This document shows, piece by piece, positions 29,226 to 37,435 of a stretch of DNA of 64,000 nucleotides. The number at the start of each line of letters is the position of its first letter. The stretch's first letter is position 1. Origin of the DNA: Wolbachia endosymbiont (group B) of Hofmannophila pseudospretella (GTDB lineage: Bacteria; Pseudomonadota; Alphaproteobacteria; Rickettsiales; Anaplasmataceae); contig NZ_OZ034788.1 of NCBI RefSeq assembly GCF_964028515.1, positions 248,001-312,000 on the forward strand. The letters are read 5' to 3'. Below the pieces are notes generated by a model that ran no database searches, was not told where the DNA came from, and saw only the letters and a list, made by a program, of their open reading frames with translations. The position numbers and the translations under genes are program-made.

Positions 29226-29690
29226 TTAATTAAGGTTTATTCTATCTGCTTTCAGTTTTATTTCGCTCTTCGTCATCTCTATGCTCGATTCCCCAGCTTT
29301 CAGTGTTATTTTGTCTACTACTTCAATCTCTAAATGATGCTTCTCTTTATCATATAACAATCTTGTTCCATCCTGAAACTTCACACTATTTATTTCTTTT
29401 TTATCCTCTGGTGCAGAGTATTTTTCCTGATATATTCCTCCTAATACCACTCCTAATGATAGTTCACCAAGAGGAGAAAATACCATTACTTGTTCATCGA
29501 TATCTGGTGGAGACCAATTTCTATCTTTTCCTGCTTTGCTTGTTATCCATGGTAAATAATCTGTTAAAAATTCTCCTATTTTCACTCTTACTTTTGCTTT
29601 TTCACAATCTATTTCTTTTACAACTCCTATACGGACAATATTGGCTAATTTCCTCTGTAATTCTGCAATCGCAAAATTATTCTCTAACAT
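29226..29690 (-). CDS. phage baseplate assembly protein V (spike)
   Basis: The 154-residue protein has the gpV N-terminal OB-like part (IVRIGVVKEIDCEKAKVRVK, LPWITSKAGKDRNWSPPDID, EQVMVFSPLGELSLGVVLGG) and a beta-helix C-terminus with alternating ITLKAGESSIEMTKSEIKLK. gpV is the trimeric spike of P2-like tails. Its start overlaps the upstream gene by 14 bases. Confidence 0.92.
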   Translation of the reverse strand: MLENNFAIAELQRKLANIVRIGVVKEIDCEKAKVRVKIGEFLTDYLPWITSKAGKDRNWSPPDIDEQVMVFSPLGELSLGVVLGGIYQEKYSAPEDKKEINSVKFQDGTRLLYDKEKHHLEIEVVDKITLKAGESSIEMTKSEIKLKADRINLN

Positions 29691-30153
29691 TTATTTCACC
29701 GATTTCTATTTTGTGTGGCATAAATTTTCCTTCTTTCCAAATAGATCGCCCTACGTGTATTGTATGCACCCATTCTACCATCCACACAAGATATGCATCT
29801 AATTCAGGTCTAAATTCGTCAACTTCTGCAGAGATAAATTCTCCTGGTGAAACATTTTTTACGTTCCAAGTATTTTTATCTACTACTTTTGCTACTTCTG
29901 CTGCTAATGACCTGACAATAATAGCTGCATTTTCTATTGTGCTATCAATCACAATCCTCGCTTCAAATCTTGCTTTCAGCGCTAATTCTTCTGTTCCAGG
30001 ATCATGTCCTTTTTCAAATCCGCTAAGTTCCACAAACACCGCTGGCGCTACTAATTCCTTTCTTATCGATGGATAAATTTCACATGTCTGTATTGCTGGT
30101 ATTTCTTTCTTCAGTGTGGTGCAAATTGCGTTATGCAAATCTTTAAAATTCAT
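29677..30153 (-). CDS. phage tail-associated protein (Gp37-like), tentative
   Basis: The 158-residue protein (FKDLHNAICTTLKKEIPAIQ, later FVELSGFEKGHDPGTEELAL and VDEFRPELDAYLVWMVEW) resembles the small proteins found between minor tail protein Z and gpV in WO and Mu-like phages, proposed to join head and tail. The exact family is uncertain. It overlaps gpZ by 4 bases and gpV by 14 bases, so it belongs to the same operon. Confidence 0.65.
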   Translation of the reverse strand: MNFKDLHNAICTTLKKEIPAIQTCEIYPSIRKELVAPAVFVELSGFEKGHDPGTEELALKARFEARIVIDSTIENAAIIVRSLAAEVAKVVDKNTWNVKNVSPGEFISAEVDEFRPELDAYLVWMVEWVHTIHVGRSIWKEGKFMPHKIEIGEINVRE

Positions 30154-30656
30154 ACACTTCCTGTAATATAACTTAATTCACGTTCAAAAAATTTTGTAAA
30201 TACTTTCTCAACCTCATAATTAACAAGATTCCCTATTATCCTTGAAGCCTCAGGTTCTAGTGGCAACTTAACTTCCTTTATTGGCAATGCTGCCCTTCCT
30301 TCACGTTTAAACATACCGCTATTTCCTTTTGGCATAACTGCTGCAAATCCTCCTATAAACTCATGCTTTCCTACTTTCGATCCTCTTCTTGTTTTTTGTA
30401 TTTTGCCAATTGCCGATGCTTTAATGTCATAGAGATTTGCTCTAATTAACACTTCTAATCTGCTAGTTTTCGCCTTAAAAATTCTTAATCTCTTTCTTAT
30501 CAAACTTAATTTTACCTTCTTTTCCTCACTGATTTCCTTAGCTGCTTTTGATTTTAGCCATATTGCTGTTTTGTTTAATGCACTCACTGTCGCTTTTTCC
30601 ACTTTTTTCCTTTCAGCATCTATACTTTGTATAATACTACCGGTGTTAATACGCAT
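30150..30656 (-). CDS. minor tail protein Z-like
   Basis: The 168-residue basic protein matches the prophage minor tail protein Z family: an N-terminal helix ALNKTAIWLKSKAAKEISEE, then LSLIRKRLRIFKA, FIGGFAAVMPKGNSGMFKRE and the C-terminal VEKVFTKFFERELSYI. It likely acts at the tail end that meets the head. Its coding begins three bases after the connector remnant, so before the IS110 insertion it followed the connector gene directly. Confidence 0.82.
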   Translation of the reverse strand: MRINTGSIIQSIDAERKKVEKATVSALNKTAIWLKSKAAKEISEEKKVKLSLIRKRLRIFKAKTSRLEVLIRANLYDIKASAIGKIQKTRRGSKVGKHEFIGGFAAVMPKGNSGMFKREGRAALPIKEVKLPLEPEASRIIGNLVNYEVEKVFTKFFERELSYITGSV

Positions 30657-30980
30657 TTATACTCCTGACGCTCGAATTTTCCATACCATTCCTGAATTAT
30701 CTTGCAGCGGTGGAGAATATACTTTATATTTACGGTCACCTATAACAAAAATATCTCCTTGTATCTTGTCAAAAGCATCTGATGTTTTAAGCTTAAGCAT
30801 TAGGTGGAGAAGGGAAGAACTTTGAATATCTCCTTAGATATAAAATCTGTGTGGTAGACAAGAGTTCCCTTCTCAAAAGTATAGGCTGAACGGTATCGTA
30901 GAAAGACCTAAATGTTTATAATTCTGTATCCACAAGGTTAGCCTTACTTTTCATTTTAATAGTAACGTATGGAGTTATAT

Positions 30981-32003
30981 ATGATCAACAACTTTTTGGG
31001 TATAGACATATCAAAAGATCGCTTTGATGTTTCTCTTTCATTCATAAGCAACAAAGGAAAACGTGAAACCAGGAAAAGGAGTTTCAAGAATAATGATCAT
31101 GGGTTTCAAGGTTTACTGAGCTTTCTACAAAAGCATAATGTAGAACAAGTAAAAGCCTGCATGGAAGCTACTGGTTGTTATAGTGAAGCCTTAGCTGAAT
31201 TTCTACACAATACTGGACATTTTGTGAGTGTTGTTAATCCAGCTTGTATAAGATTTTATGCAAAAAGTAAGCTTATACGACAAAAGAATGATCAGACTGA
31301 TGCAGAGATAATTGCCGATTATTGCCAAAGACAGGAACCTATTCGTTGGGCACCACCTTCTCCTGAGTTAAAGAAATTAAAGCATCTTTATCGTTGCTCG
31401 GCTGCGTTAAAAGATGAATTGACATTAGTAAATAACCACTTAGAAAAAAAAGAGAGACTGCCTAAAGAAGTTGCAAATGCTTGGGAAGACCTTGCAATGA
31501 ACATAAAACAAAAAATAGAAAGAATAAAAAACTCCTTACGTGAACTATTAAATAAACACAAAGAATTGTTGGAAAATTTTCAACTTCTATTGACCATTCC
31601 AGGAATAGGAGAAGAATCAGCAGTAGCTATTTTGGCTGAAGTTCCTAACATAAAAGCTTTCAAGGATGCCAGGCAATTGGCAGCATATGCTGGAGCTATA
31701 CCACGAAATATAACGTCAGGTACGTCTGTACATGCCAAGCCCAGATTAAGTAAATCCGGTTCACGAACATTATGTAAGGCAATGTACTTTCCTGCCATAG
31801 TAGCTAAGAATCATAATCCTACTATTATGACTTTTTGCAAAAGGTTAAAAGAGAAAGGCAAGCATAACATGGCCATTGTGGGAGCTGCAATGCGTAAGTT
31901 ACTCCATATTGTTTTTGGTGTTTTAAGGTCAAAGAAGGCTTTTGATCCAGATCATATCAAAAACTACAGAGCTAGGAGTTTGGCTGAAAGTTTAGTGCTT
32001 TAA
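30981..32003 (+). CDS. IS110-family DEDD transposase
   Basis: From ATG at 30981 it has 340 residues: an N-terminal RuvC-like DEDD domain (FLGIDISKDRFDV, CMEATGCYSEALAEFL, KNDQTDAEIIADYC) and the C-terminal Tnp20 domain with the serine nucleophile region (LLTIPGIGEESAVAIL, YAGAIPRNITSGTSVHAKPR, LSKSGSRTL). The upstream ATG at 30969 is not used in copy 2, where that frame meets a stop, so 30981 is preferred; GGAG precedes it. Copy appears intact. Confidence 0.93.
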   Translation: MINNFLGIDISKDRFDVSLSFISNKGKRETRKRSFKNNDHGFQGLLSFLQKHNVEQVKACMEATGCYSEALAEFLHNTGHFVSVVNPACIRFYAKSKLIRQKNDQTDAEIIADYCQRQEPIRWAPPSPELKKLKHLYRCSAALKDELTLVNNHLEKKERLPKEVANAWEDLAMNIKQKIERIKNSLRELLNKHKELLENFQLLLTIPGIGEESAVAILAEVPNIKAFKDARQLAAYAGAIPRNITSGTSVHAKPRLSKSGSRTLCKAMYFPAIVAKNHNPTIMTFCKRLKEKGKHNMAIVGAAMRKLLHIVFGVLRSKKAFDPDHIKNYRARSLAESLVL

Positions 32004-32058
32004 AATCAAAAAACGCTCCAATTATGTAAAATAGTATCTTACACAAATTTTGTAACTG

Positions 32059-32137
32059 GTTAGTGAATATGTTGATAAGTAAATTAATTTTATACGTACA
32101 AAAAAGCGGAAATTTACTTATCAACATATTCACTAAC
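32059..32137 (+). ncRNA. 27-bp perfect stem-loop in the IS110 3' region, possible guide RNA part
   Basis: GTTAGTGAATATGTTGATAA begins the left arm (32059-32085) and the right arm (32111-32137) is its exact complement, with a 25-nt loop. A second small hairpin (CTGTGTA ... TACACA) follows at 32145-32161. The same structures recur in copy 2 with paired changes. IS110 elements are known to encode a structured bridge RNA in a non-coding end; assignment to this stem is inference. Confidence 0.5.
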
Positions 32138-32558
32138 TATAATCTGTGTACCGTTACACAAAATGTGAATTGGAAGTATTTTTTAATTTTATGATACAGC
32201 TTGAACAATTTTTGTAATTTTTTTGTTGACTTGCAAGACGGTATCTACAATTGGCTGCAGTACATCAAACGCACTTACTTCCAACACTAAAGTTTCTCCT
32301 ACAAATTGCCCTTCACCAATCTCGTATAATTTATCTGGCTCTTGCTTTAATACTTGTACCATGTACGCCTTATTTTTCGACTCATACAAAGCTAACTCTC
32401 CTAAATGGGCAAAACAATCTTTAAATAATCTCTTTATATTTTTCTGCATACCATTTTTTCTAAAAGTCTTTACATATTATTTTAAACATATTGCATATCT
32501 TATATTTTTATGGTATATTTTTAAGGTCATAAATAGAGTTTTCTATGTGGGGACCCTA

Positions 32559-33563
32559 CTATGTTGTTACTATTTTCGCTAAAACGGCCGGACGATGGCA
32601 CATTGGCAGAGGATTTGACTGCGTATGTAAATCGGTCCCTCTATCAAATCTTCTTGGCTCTTGTTTCGCGTAAAGTGGCTGTCCAAGAGTATTTACTGTC
32701 TCATTAAAGTCTGCTGGTGCAAAATACGTTGTAAATGTGCTCGCTGTTCCTAGTGGAAAACAGTTTCCACTTTCTCTTTCTATAAATCTTCTTACGGTTC
32801 CTTCAGGGTCGGTTGCTTGCCCTCTATACTCTTCAAATGTTATTCCACAGAACGTAAATCCTGATCTCATGTCATTCCTCAGCGCTGCTCCTTCTTGCCA
32901 TCTTTCATATGCCTCTTTCACTTTACTATGCGAAATTAGTGCATCAAAAAACTCTGGACTTACCAGTGCATGAATCCCCGTCATATATTCACCACTTAAA
33001 TTGTCCTCAACATGGCGCAATACTTCCAGACACTTACGCTTTACATCGGTTGTCGCAGTCCCCAATGCAAAATTTACTACTTTTGGTGTAATTTCAAATT
33101 CGTTGTAAAGGTTTAATAACTCCGACCCATCAGCATCAAGAATGATTCCCTTCAGCGCTCCCATTCTCAAATGTTCTAACGTTATTGCGTGTTTATTTCT
33201 CATTAGCTGCAAATGATCAGTTATTACATCTGCCAATGCTTTCAGTTCACTTTCTGACCCAAATGCCCTTATTCCCTGTACTTCCTCAGGCAACACTACG
33301 TCATCATGTGGTATATGTGGAATGGTAAAAGTTCTTATTTTTCGTTTTCCACGTTTTCCTACTGTTGCTGGTGCTCCTGGTAACTGCGTTGGTAGTAAAC
33401 TTAATACTCCATTTTGCTCCTCTATAGTAATATGTCTAAATCTTACTGACCTACTTGGAAACAAATTTAAATTTTCAACTCGTCCATAATTTATCGGCAA
33501 TATATTTATCGCATTTGTTAGTGCCGTCATGCTAAATGCTGTATTTGTAAATGGATTTTGCAT
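32559..33563 (-). CDS. phage major capsid protein (lambda gpE type)
   Basis: From ATG at 33563 the protein has 334 residues and matches the phage major capsid protein E family: MQNPFTNTAFSMTALTNAIN, RHITIEEQNGVLSLLPTQLP, IPHDDVVLPEEVQG, and the C-terminal CFPLGTASTFTTYFAPADFN. A longer frame from 33638 overlaps the decoration gene and is less likely. It builds the head shell together with the decoration protein encoded just upstream. Confidence 0.93.
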   Translation of the reverse strand: MQNPFTNTAFSMTALTNAINILPINYGRVENLNLFPSRSVRFRHITIEEQNGVLSLLPTQLPGAPATVGKRGKRKIRTFTIPHIPHDDVVLPEEVQGIRAFGSESELKALADVITDHLQLMRNKHAITLEHLRMGALKGIILDADGSELLNLYNEFEITPKVVNFALGTATTDVKRKCLEVLRHVEDNLSGEYMTGIHALVSPEFFDALISHSKVKEAYERWQEGAALRNDMRSGFTFCGITFEEYRGQATDPEGTVRRFIERESGNCFPLGTASTFTTYFAPADFNETVNTLGQPLYAKQEPRRFDRGTDLHTQSNPLPMCHRPAVLAKIVTT

Positions 33564-33600
33564 TTTTTCTTTTCCCCCTTTTGTATTTTTAATAGTTTTT

Positions 33601-33972
33601 TTAAGCTCCCTTGCGGATAATGATCCCTCGTCCTTCAAGGTGCTTTATTGCTGCAGTTTTCTGCTCTTCAATGATATTTGCTGGCCATACAACTGCATGA
33701 TCTGCTAGTATTGCACCACGAGCAATAATTACTCCTTTACTATTTTCCTTTGCGTTTACATCGCTTGCTATCACTCCTATAGCCGTTTGTGTCCCATCTG
33801 TGGCAGTTGGATTTAAAGCTTTAATAAAACCATCTTTAGTATCATAACCAACTACTTTTCCCAGCTTTAGATTTTGTCCCTTGGCTACTGTTATTTGATC
33901 TCTTGAATATAGGTTGGACACTTCATATTTCAGAAGATCGCCTAAATTATTTCCTTCAGTTATACTTATCAT
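33601..33972 (-). CDS. head decoration protein (gpD type)
   Basis: The 123-residue protein fits the lambda gpD family: DLLKYEVSNLYSRDQITVAK, LGKVVGYDTKDGFIKALNPT, IGVIASDVNAKENSKGVIIA, RGAILADHAVVWP. Trimers of gpD stabilise the expanded head. It stands between the protease/scaffold and the capsid genes, the same order as in lambda. Confidence 0.88.
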   Translation of the reverse strand: MISITEGNNLGDLLKYEVSNLYSRDQITVAKGQNLKLGKVVGYDTKDGFIKALNPTATDGTQTAIGVIASDVNAKENSKGVIIARGAILADHAVVWPANIIEEQKTAAIKHLEGRGIIIRKGA

Positions 33973-34046
33973 GTCTTTTTCTCTCCTTTTTTTATTTTTT
34001 TACCGCCATATTTGTGGTTGTTATACACGGCGGTTATACACATACT

Positions 34047-35108
34047 TTAAATGTTTGATTGCGCACGACTTTTCGCTACCTGCATCATCAACTCTTCTCC
34101 TGAATTCTGTGGTATTGCACTTAGTATTTCTGTCTTCTTCGTTCGCTCTGCAAGTAACTCCATTAAAACTTCCCTGGCTTGCTCAACACTTACGCTTTGC
34201 TCAATAAATTCTCCTATCTTTTCTGGCATTCGTGATAAGTTACATAAACGTATTAATTCAAGAACTTCAGTACGATACTTAGTTAAATTGTCAGTTTCTA
34301 GGTCATTTGTAGTTTTTTCATTCATAGTAATATCCCCTTTTTTATTAATAGATTTAAACTCTGAAAGAATTGTAATTCCATCTGCAAGACCTATTTCTAC
34401 TGCTTTCTCGCCAAAATATAGCCCTGCTTCTGTTGATTTTATTGCCTCTACAGAAAGGTTTCTATTGCGTGCTATTAGCTCAACCAGCATTCCATATAAA
34501 CGATTCACTTCGCTTTTTAGGCTTTCTAAACTCTCAGAAGTTATTGGCTCATGTGGATTTAAATCATTTTTTCTACTTCCTGCAAATACTGTCGTATATT
34601 TTATTCCCTGTTTTTCATCAAACCCACTTTGATCTATATGACTTGCTATTACTCCTATGCTTCCAACTCCTGAAGTTCTAGTTACCAATACTTTTTCAGC
34701 ACTTGATGCAATTGCATACGCCGCAGAATACGCATCATCATTTGCTATTGCCACAATCCTCTTTTTTCTCCTTGCTTGGTAAATAAAGTCGGAAAGGTCG
34801 AATAAACCGTTTACTTCTCCTCCGGGGCTGTCTATGTCCAAAATTATTGTTTCTACTTCTTTATCTATTAAAGCTTCTTCTATCTCTTCACTTATCTTCT
34901 CATACGATGTCATCCCCAATACATCATCAAAAACTTCTGACTTTTTCGTCAAGATTCCATGTATTGGTATTATTCCTCTTTCACTATTTCTTACCGCATG
35001 TTTTATATTTTTAAAGATAGGCTGCTTTCCTGTTTGTAGTGACAGTAATTCAAAACTCCTTGGTTCTACCATTACACATCTGTTTAGCCATATCGCTTGG
35101 TTTTTCAT
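34047..35108 (-). CDS. S49-family capsid maturation protease/scaffold (gpC type)
   Basis: The 353-residue protein has an N-terminal SppA/S49 fold: IIPIHGIL, LDIDSPGGEVNGLFDLSDFI and DDAYSAAYAIASSAEKVLVT with Ser128 as the likely nucleophile, then TSGVGSIGVIASHID. The last 100 residues are a charged helical scaffold-like tail (NEKTTNDLETDNLTKYRTEV). It probably cleaves portal or scaffold during head assembly. Its start overlaps the portal stop by 4 bases. Confidence 0.93.
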   Translation of the reverse strand: MKNQAIWLNRCVMVEPRSFELLSLQTGKQPIFKNIKHAVRNSERGIIPIHGILTKKSEVFDDVLGMTSYEKISEEIEEALIDKEVETIILDIDSPGGEVNGLFDLSDFIYQARRKKRIVAIANDDAYSAAYAIASSAEKVLVTRTSGVGSIGVIASHIDQSGFDEKQGIKYTTVFAGSRKNDLNPHEPITSESLESLKSEVNRLYGMLVELIARNRNLSVEAIKSTEAGLYFGEKAVEIGLADGITILSEFKSINKKGDITMNEKTTNDLETDNLTKYRTEVLELIRLCNLSRMPEKIGEFIEQSVSVEQAREVLMELLAERTKKTEILSAIPQNSGEELMMQVAKSRAQSNI

Positions 35109-36523
35109 ATTATCTCTTGATTAGTAGTAACGTCGGAATCAAAACTTAAACCCAAGGAACTAGCACGTCTTTGATCTTCTGCAATTTCTTGGTCTATTTC
35201 TTCTACATCATAACCTAGCTCTGAAACCACTTCTGATCGACTCTTAAATCCATTTCTTACTGCCATTTGTTGTGCTTGCTGGTCTTTTAAAGGATCCACC
35301 CAATCAAATCCCTGTGGTATCCATTTTACTTCTTCTTTCGCTGCTTTTGCTACTTTTTTATCTATACTCAGTTCTCCACAGAGTACTGCTAATTCTAGCC
35401 ATCTACTCCATACTGGTCTGCAAAATTGAAATACCATAATGTTGTGTTGCAGCATAGCACATCTACGACGAAACTCTATTAATCCTGCTCGAATGGATGA
35501 ATAATTAACGCCCGTTAAATCTCCTGTTAGTTGCTCATATGTTATCCCTGTGCCTATTGCTATTGCCCTCAGCTGCTGTCTCATGAATGCTTCATAACTT
35601 CCTCCTACATCAGATGGCTCTGAAAATTTTATGTCTTCTCCTGGGTCTAAAAGCTGCATTGTTCCTGGCTCTAAACCTGATAGTGCTACTCCTTGCTCAT
35701 TACTTTCACCTTCTCCTAAAATATTTGCTTCAGGATCGAGCCTTGTAATAAACCCTGCAAACATCGCTGCTGTCTTTTTTCTCACTAATTCTGCATCATC
35801 ATATTGATCAAGTTCATAGAGCTTTAGCAGTATACTCGAAAGCCATGGCTCTCCTCTAATTTGCCCAGGTCTTAATGGTCTATAAATATGTAAAACATCA
35901 TTTGCTGGCACTCTCACTGATTCACCAAATGAGCCTTCACCAGGGTGTTCTTTAAATAGGTAATATGCTTCTCTTTGCCCAAGCTTGTTAAACTCAATCC
36001 CGTTTCTTATTACATTACCATTTCCTAAAGTTTGATTTGTTTTATTATCTAAATGTTCAGACTCAAGTACTTGCAGTTGTAATGGCACAGAAAATCTATC
36101 TTCCAGCTTTCTCGTTCTTAAACGTACAAAACATTCTCCTCCCTCTATCATACTTCTGCATACTAGAGCTTGTAATCCATAAAAATCACTTACTCCGTTA
36201 CTGTCTGCTTCATCTGTCCATCTTAGCCATAATTCTTGCACCCTCTTTCGAAATTCCCCATCCCTTGCTTTTGATTGCGGTTTTATTCCTGTTCCAATAG
36301 AGTTACTTACTATTGTATCAATAATATTTGCTGCATATGGATTTTTTCTCACCATATCACGTGATCTACTACGTAAAGTTTCAAGGTTTTGAGACAGCAA
36401 ATTGTTTATACTTCCTAACTCTGGTTGAAAGTGAAAAAATCTTCTTCCTGAGCCTGCAGCATCCCAGGCTGAGCTTTTTATCTTTGGTTTGTTAAATAGT
36501 TGTTTGAATGATTTTAATAACAT
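35105..36523 (-). CDS. phage portal protein (lambda gpB family)
   Basis: From ATG at 36523 (preceded by AAAGAGG) the protein has 472 residues: NPYAANIIDTIVSNSIGTGI, WLRWTDEADSNGVSDFYGLQ, DVLHIYRPLRPGQIRGEPWL, AIAIGTGITYEQLTGDLTGV then NYSSIRAGLIEFRR. Twelve copies form the DNA gate and the site of terminase docking. A longer frame to 36559 has no ribosome site. The RelBE pair lies just upstream. Confidence 0.94.
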   Translation of the reverse strand: MLLKSFKQLFNKPKIKSSAWDAAGSGRRFFHFQPELGSINNLLSQNLETLRSRSRDMVRKNPYAANIIDTIVSNSIGTGIKPQSKARDGEFRKRVQELWLRWTDEADSNGVSDFYGLQALVCRSMIEGGECFVRLRTRKLEDRFSVPLQLQVLESEHLDNKTNQTLGNGNVIRNGIEFNKLGQREAYYLFKEHPGEGSFGESVRVPANDVLHIYRPLRPGQIRGEPWLSSILLKLYELDQYDDAELVRKKTAAMFAGFITRLDPEANILGEGESNEQGVALSGLEPGTMQLLDPGEDIKFSEPSDVGGSYEAFMRQQLRAIAIGTGITYEQLTGDLTGVNYSSIRAGLIEFRRRCAMLQHNIMVFQFCRPVWSRWLELAVLCGELSIDKKVAKAAKEEVKWIPQGFDWVDPLKDQQAQQMAVRNGFKSRSEVVSELGYDVEEIDQEIAEDQRRASSLGLSFDSDVTTNQEII

Positions 36524-36625
36524 TTTGCCTCTTTGATTATGCAACAAGTTGTTGCACAATTTGACATTGAAAAATTATAGCAAGTTGCTAGAGAATTTGG
36601 TCAACAGATTGTATGTAGAGAGTCA

Positions 36626-36907
36626 TTACTCTGGACTACGTTTATAAATTTCTTTTCGATGTCCTATTGCTGCAATTTTGACCATGTGCTCTGAGTTATC
36701 TATTAAGTATATGACTCGATAATCGCCAACACGCAACCTAAAGTAGCCTACCCATTTATGCGATAAAGCCTCACCTACTTTATCAGGAATAATTGTGAGA
36801 CGTTTTTCTATAGCTTTTTGCACCCTTAACCGTATTGTTTTCGGAAGAGAAGGAAGATCTTCGGTATCTACACCTTCTAAATAACCAATTTGGTAAATTA
36901 TTCCCAC
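36626..36907 (-). CDS. RelE/ParE-type toxin
   Basis: The 93-residue protein has the RelE fold pattern: LRVQKAIEKRL, a middle GYFRLRVGDYRVIYLID and the end HMVKIAAIGHRKEIYKR, with the conserved Arg and Tyr of ribosome-dependent mRNA endonucleases. It follows its antitoxin with a 10-base overlap, the usual arrangement. It lies between portal and gpW-like genes on the same strand and may be read as part of the head operon. Confidence 0.9.
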   Translation of the reverse strand: MGIIYQIGYLEGVDTEDLPSLPKTIRLRVQKAIEKRLTIIPDKVGEALSHKWVGYFRLRVGDYRVIYLIDNSEHMVKIAAIGHRKEIYKRSPE

Positions 36908-37167
36908 TTGATATCTTCATGTCTAATTATTTTTGCTCCAGGAACATTACGTTTAGCAGCAAGTTCAAGTAGAGCTATTTCTCCTTCATCCATTTCGTCA
37001 CCTTCAGATAGTTTACTTACCTCAAGTTCTTCTTCTACTAGATCTTTTACAATTTCTTCAATAGTTCTATTTTGAACTTTTGCCATTTCTGTAAGATACT
37101 GAGCAAATTCCCCCTCAAAATTTACATTAACATTAAGCCTTCCTTGACTTTGATCCATATTATTCAC
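36898..37167 (-). CDS. RelB-type antitoxin
   Basis: An 89-residue acidic protein directly upstream of the RelE-type toxin. It has an N-terminal short DNA-binding-like part (LNVNVNFEGEFAQYLTEMAK) and an acidic helical tail that would wrap the toxin (VEEELEVSKLSEGDEMDEGE). Family placement rests mainly on its pairing and size. Confidence 0.8.
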   Translation of the reverse strand: MNNMDQSQGRLNVNVNFEGEFAQYLTEMAKVQNRTIEEIVKDLVEEELEVSKLSEGDEMDEGEIALLELAAKRNVPGAKIIRHEDIKWE

Positions 37168-37198
37168 TGTAAGATATCAACTCTAAACTATAACATTT

Positions 37199-37432
37199 TT
37201 ACATAATTTTGTCAACCCCTTTATTTGTTGAAAAAACAATTTTTCTCTTTGGCTTCATACCTGCAATTTTCAATTCAGCCTTAATACGTTGTCTTAAGCT
37301 TAGTAAATCATTTATATCTACTTCAGCATATCTTACAACATGGTCACCATATGCAATTGATACTACTCGCTCTCCGTTTTGTAGTTTCTTTATCGCTTCT
37401 TCGACTTGAATTAGATAATCTTCGTTATACAT
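37199..37432 (-). CDS. head-tail joining protein (lambda gpW family)
   Basis: The 77-residue protein matches lambda gpW: VEEAIKKLQNGERVVSIAYG, VVRYAEVDINDLLSLRQRIK. gpW plugs the portal after packaging and is the platform for tail joining. It lies 3 bases after the large terminase, exactly as W follows A in lambda, and should not be confused with the P2-type baseplate W at 28681. Confidence 0.9.
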   Translation of the reverse strand: MYNEDYLIQVEEAIKKLQNGERVVSIAYGDHVVRYAEVDINDLLSLRQRIKAELKIAGMKPKRKIVFSTNKGVDKIM

Positions 37433-37435
37433 TTA

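Larger units (their letters stand above)
30771..32224 (+). mobile_element. IS110-family element, copy 1 (ends approximate)
   Basis: Compared with copy 2, shared sequence begins at AAAAGCATCT (30771) and stays similar through the transposase and a structured 3' non-coding part. Both copies have CTTGTATCTTG just left of it and GTTGACTnnCAAGACGGTATCT at the right, so the true ends may lie some bases further out. No terminal inverted repeat or target duplication is seen, as expected for IS110. Confidence 0.8.
30657..32449 (-). pseudogene. phage connector protein split by IS110
   Basis: The 5' part (from 32449) encodes MQKNIKRLFKDCFAHLGELA and GEGQFVGETLVLEVSAFDVL; the 3' part (to 30657) encodes KIQGDIFVIGDRKYKVYSPP then LQDNSGMVWKIRASGV. 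Together they make a protein of about 110 residues placed between capsid and gpZ, the position of head-tail connector proteins in WO. The IS110 copy sits between them. The exact joint cannot be fixed because the shared IS ends run into the gene on both sides. Confidence 0.72.

Noticed and set aside
29303..30076. 257-codon open frame on + across the gpV and Gp37-like genes
   Set aside because: It is antisense to well-supported overlapping tail genes, is leucine/phenylalanine rich as expected of a complement, and has no ribosome site.
34051..34632. 193-codon frame on + opposite the S49 protease
   Set aside because: Shadow of a clear minus-strand gene with a catalytic motif.
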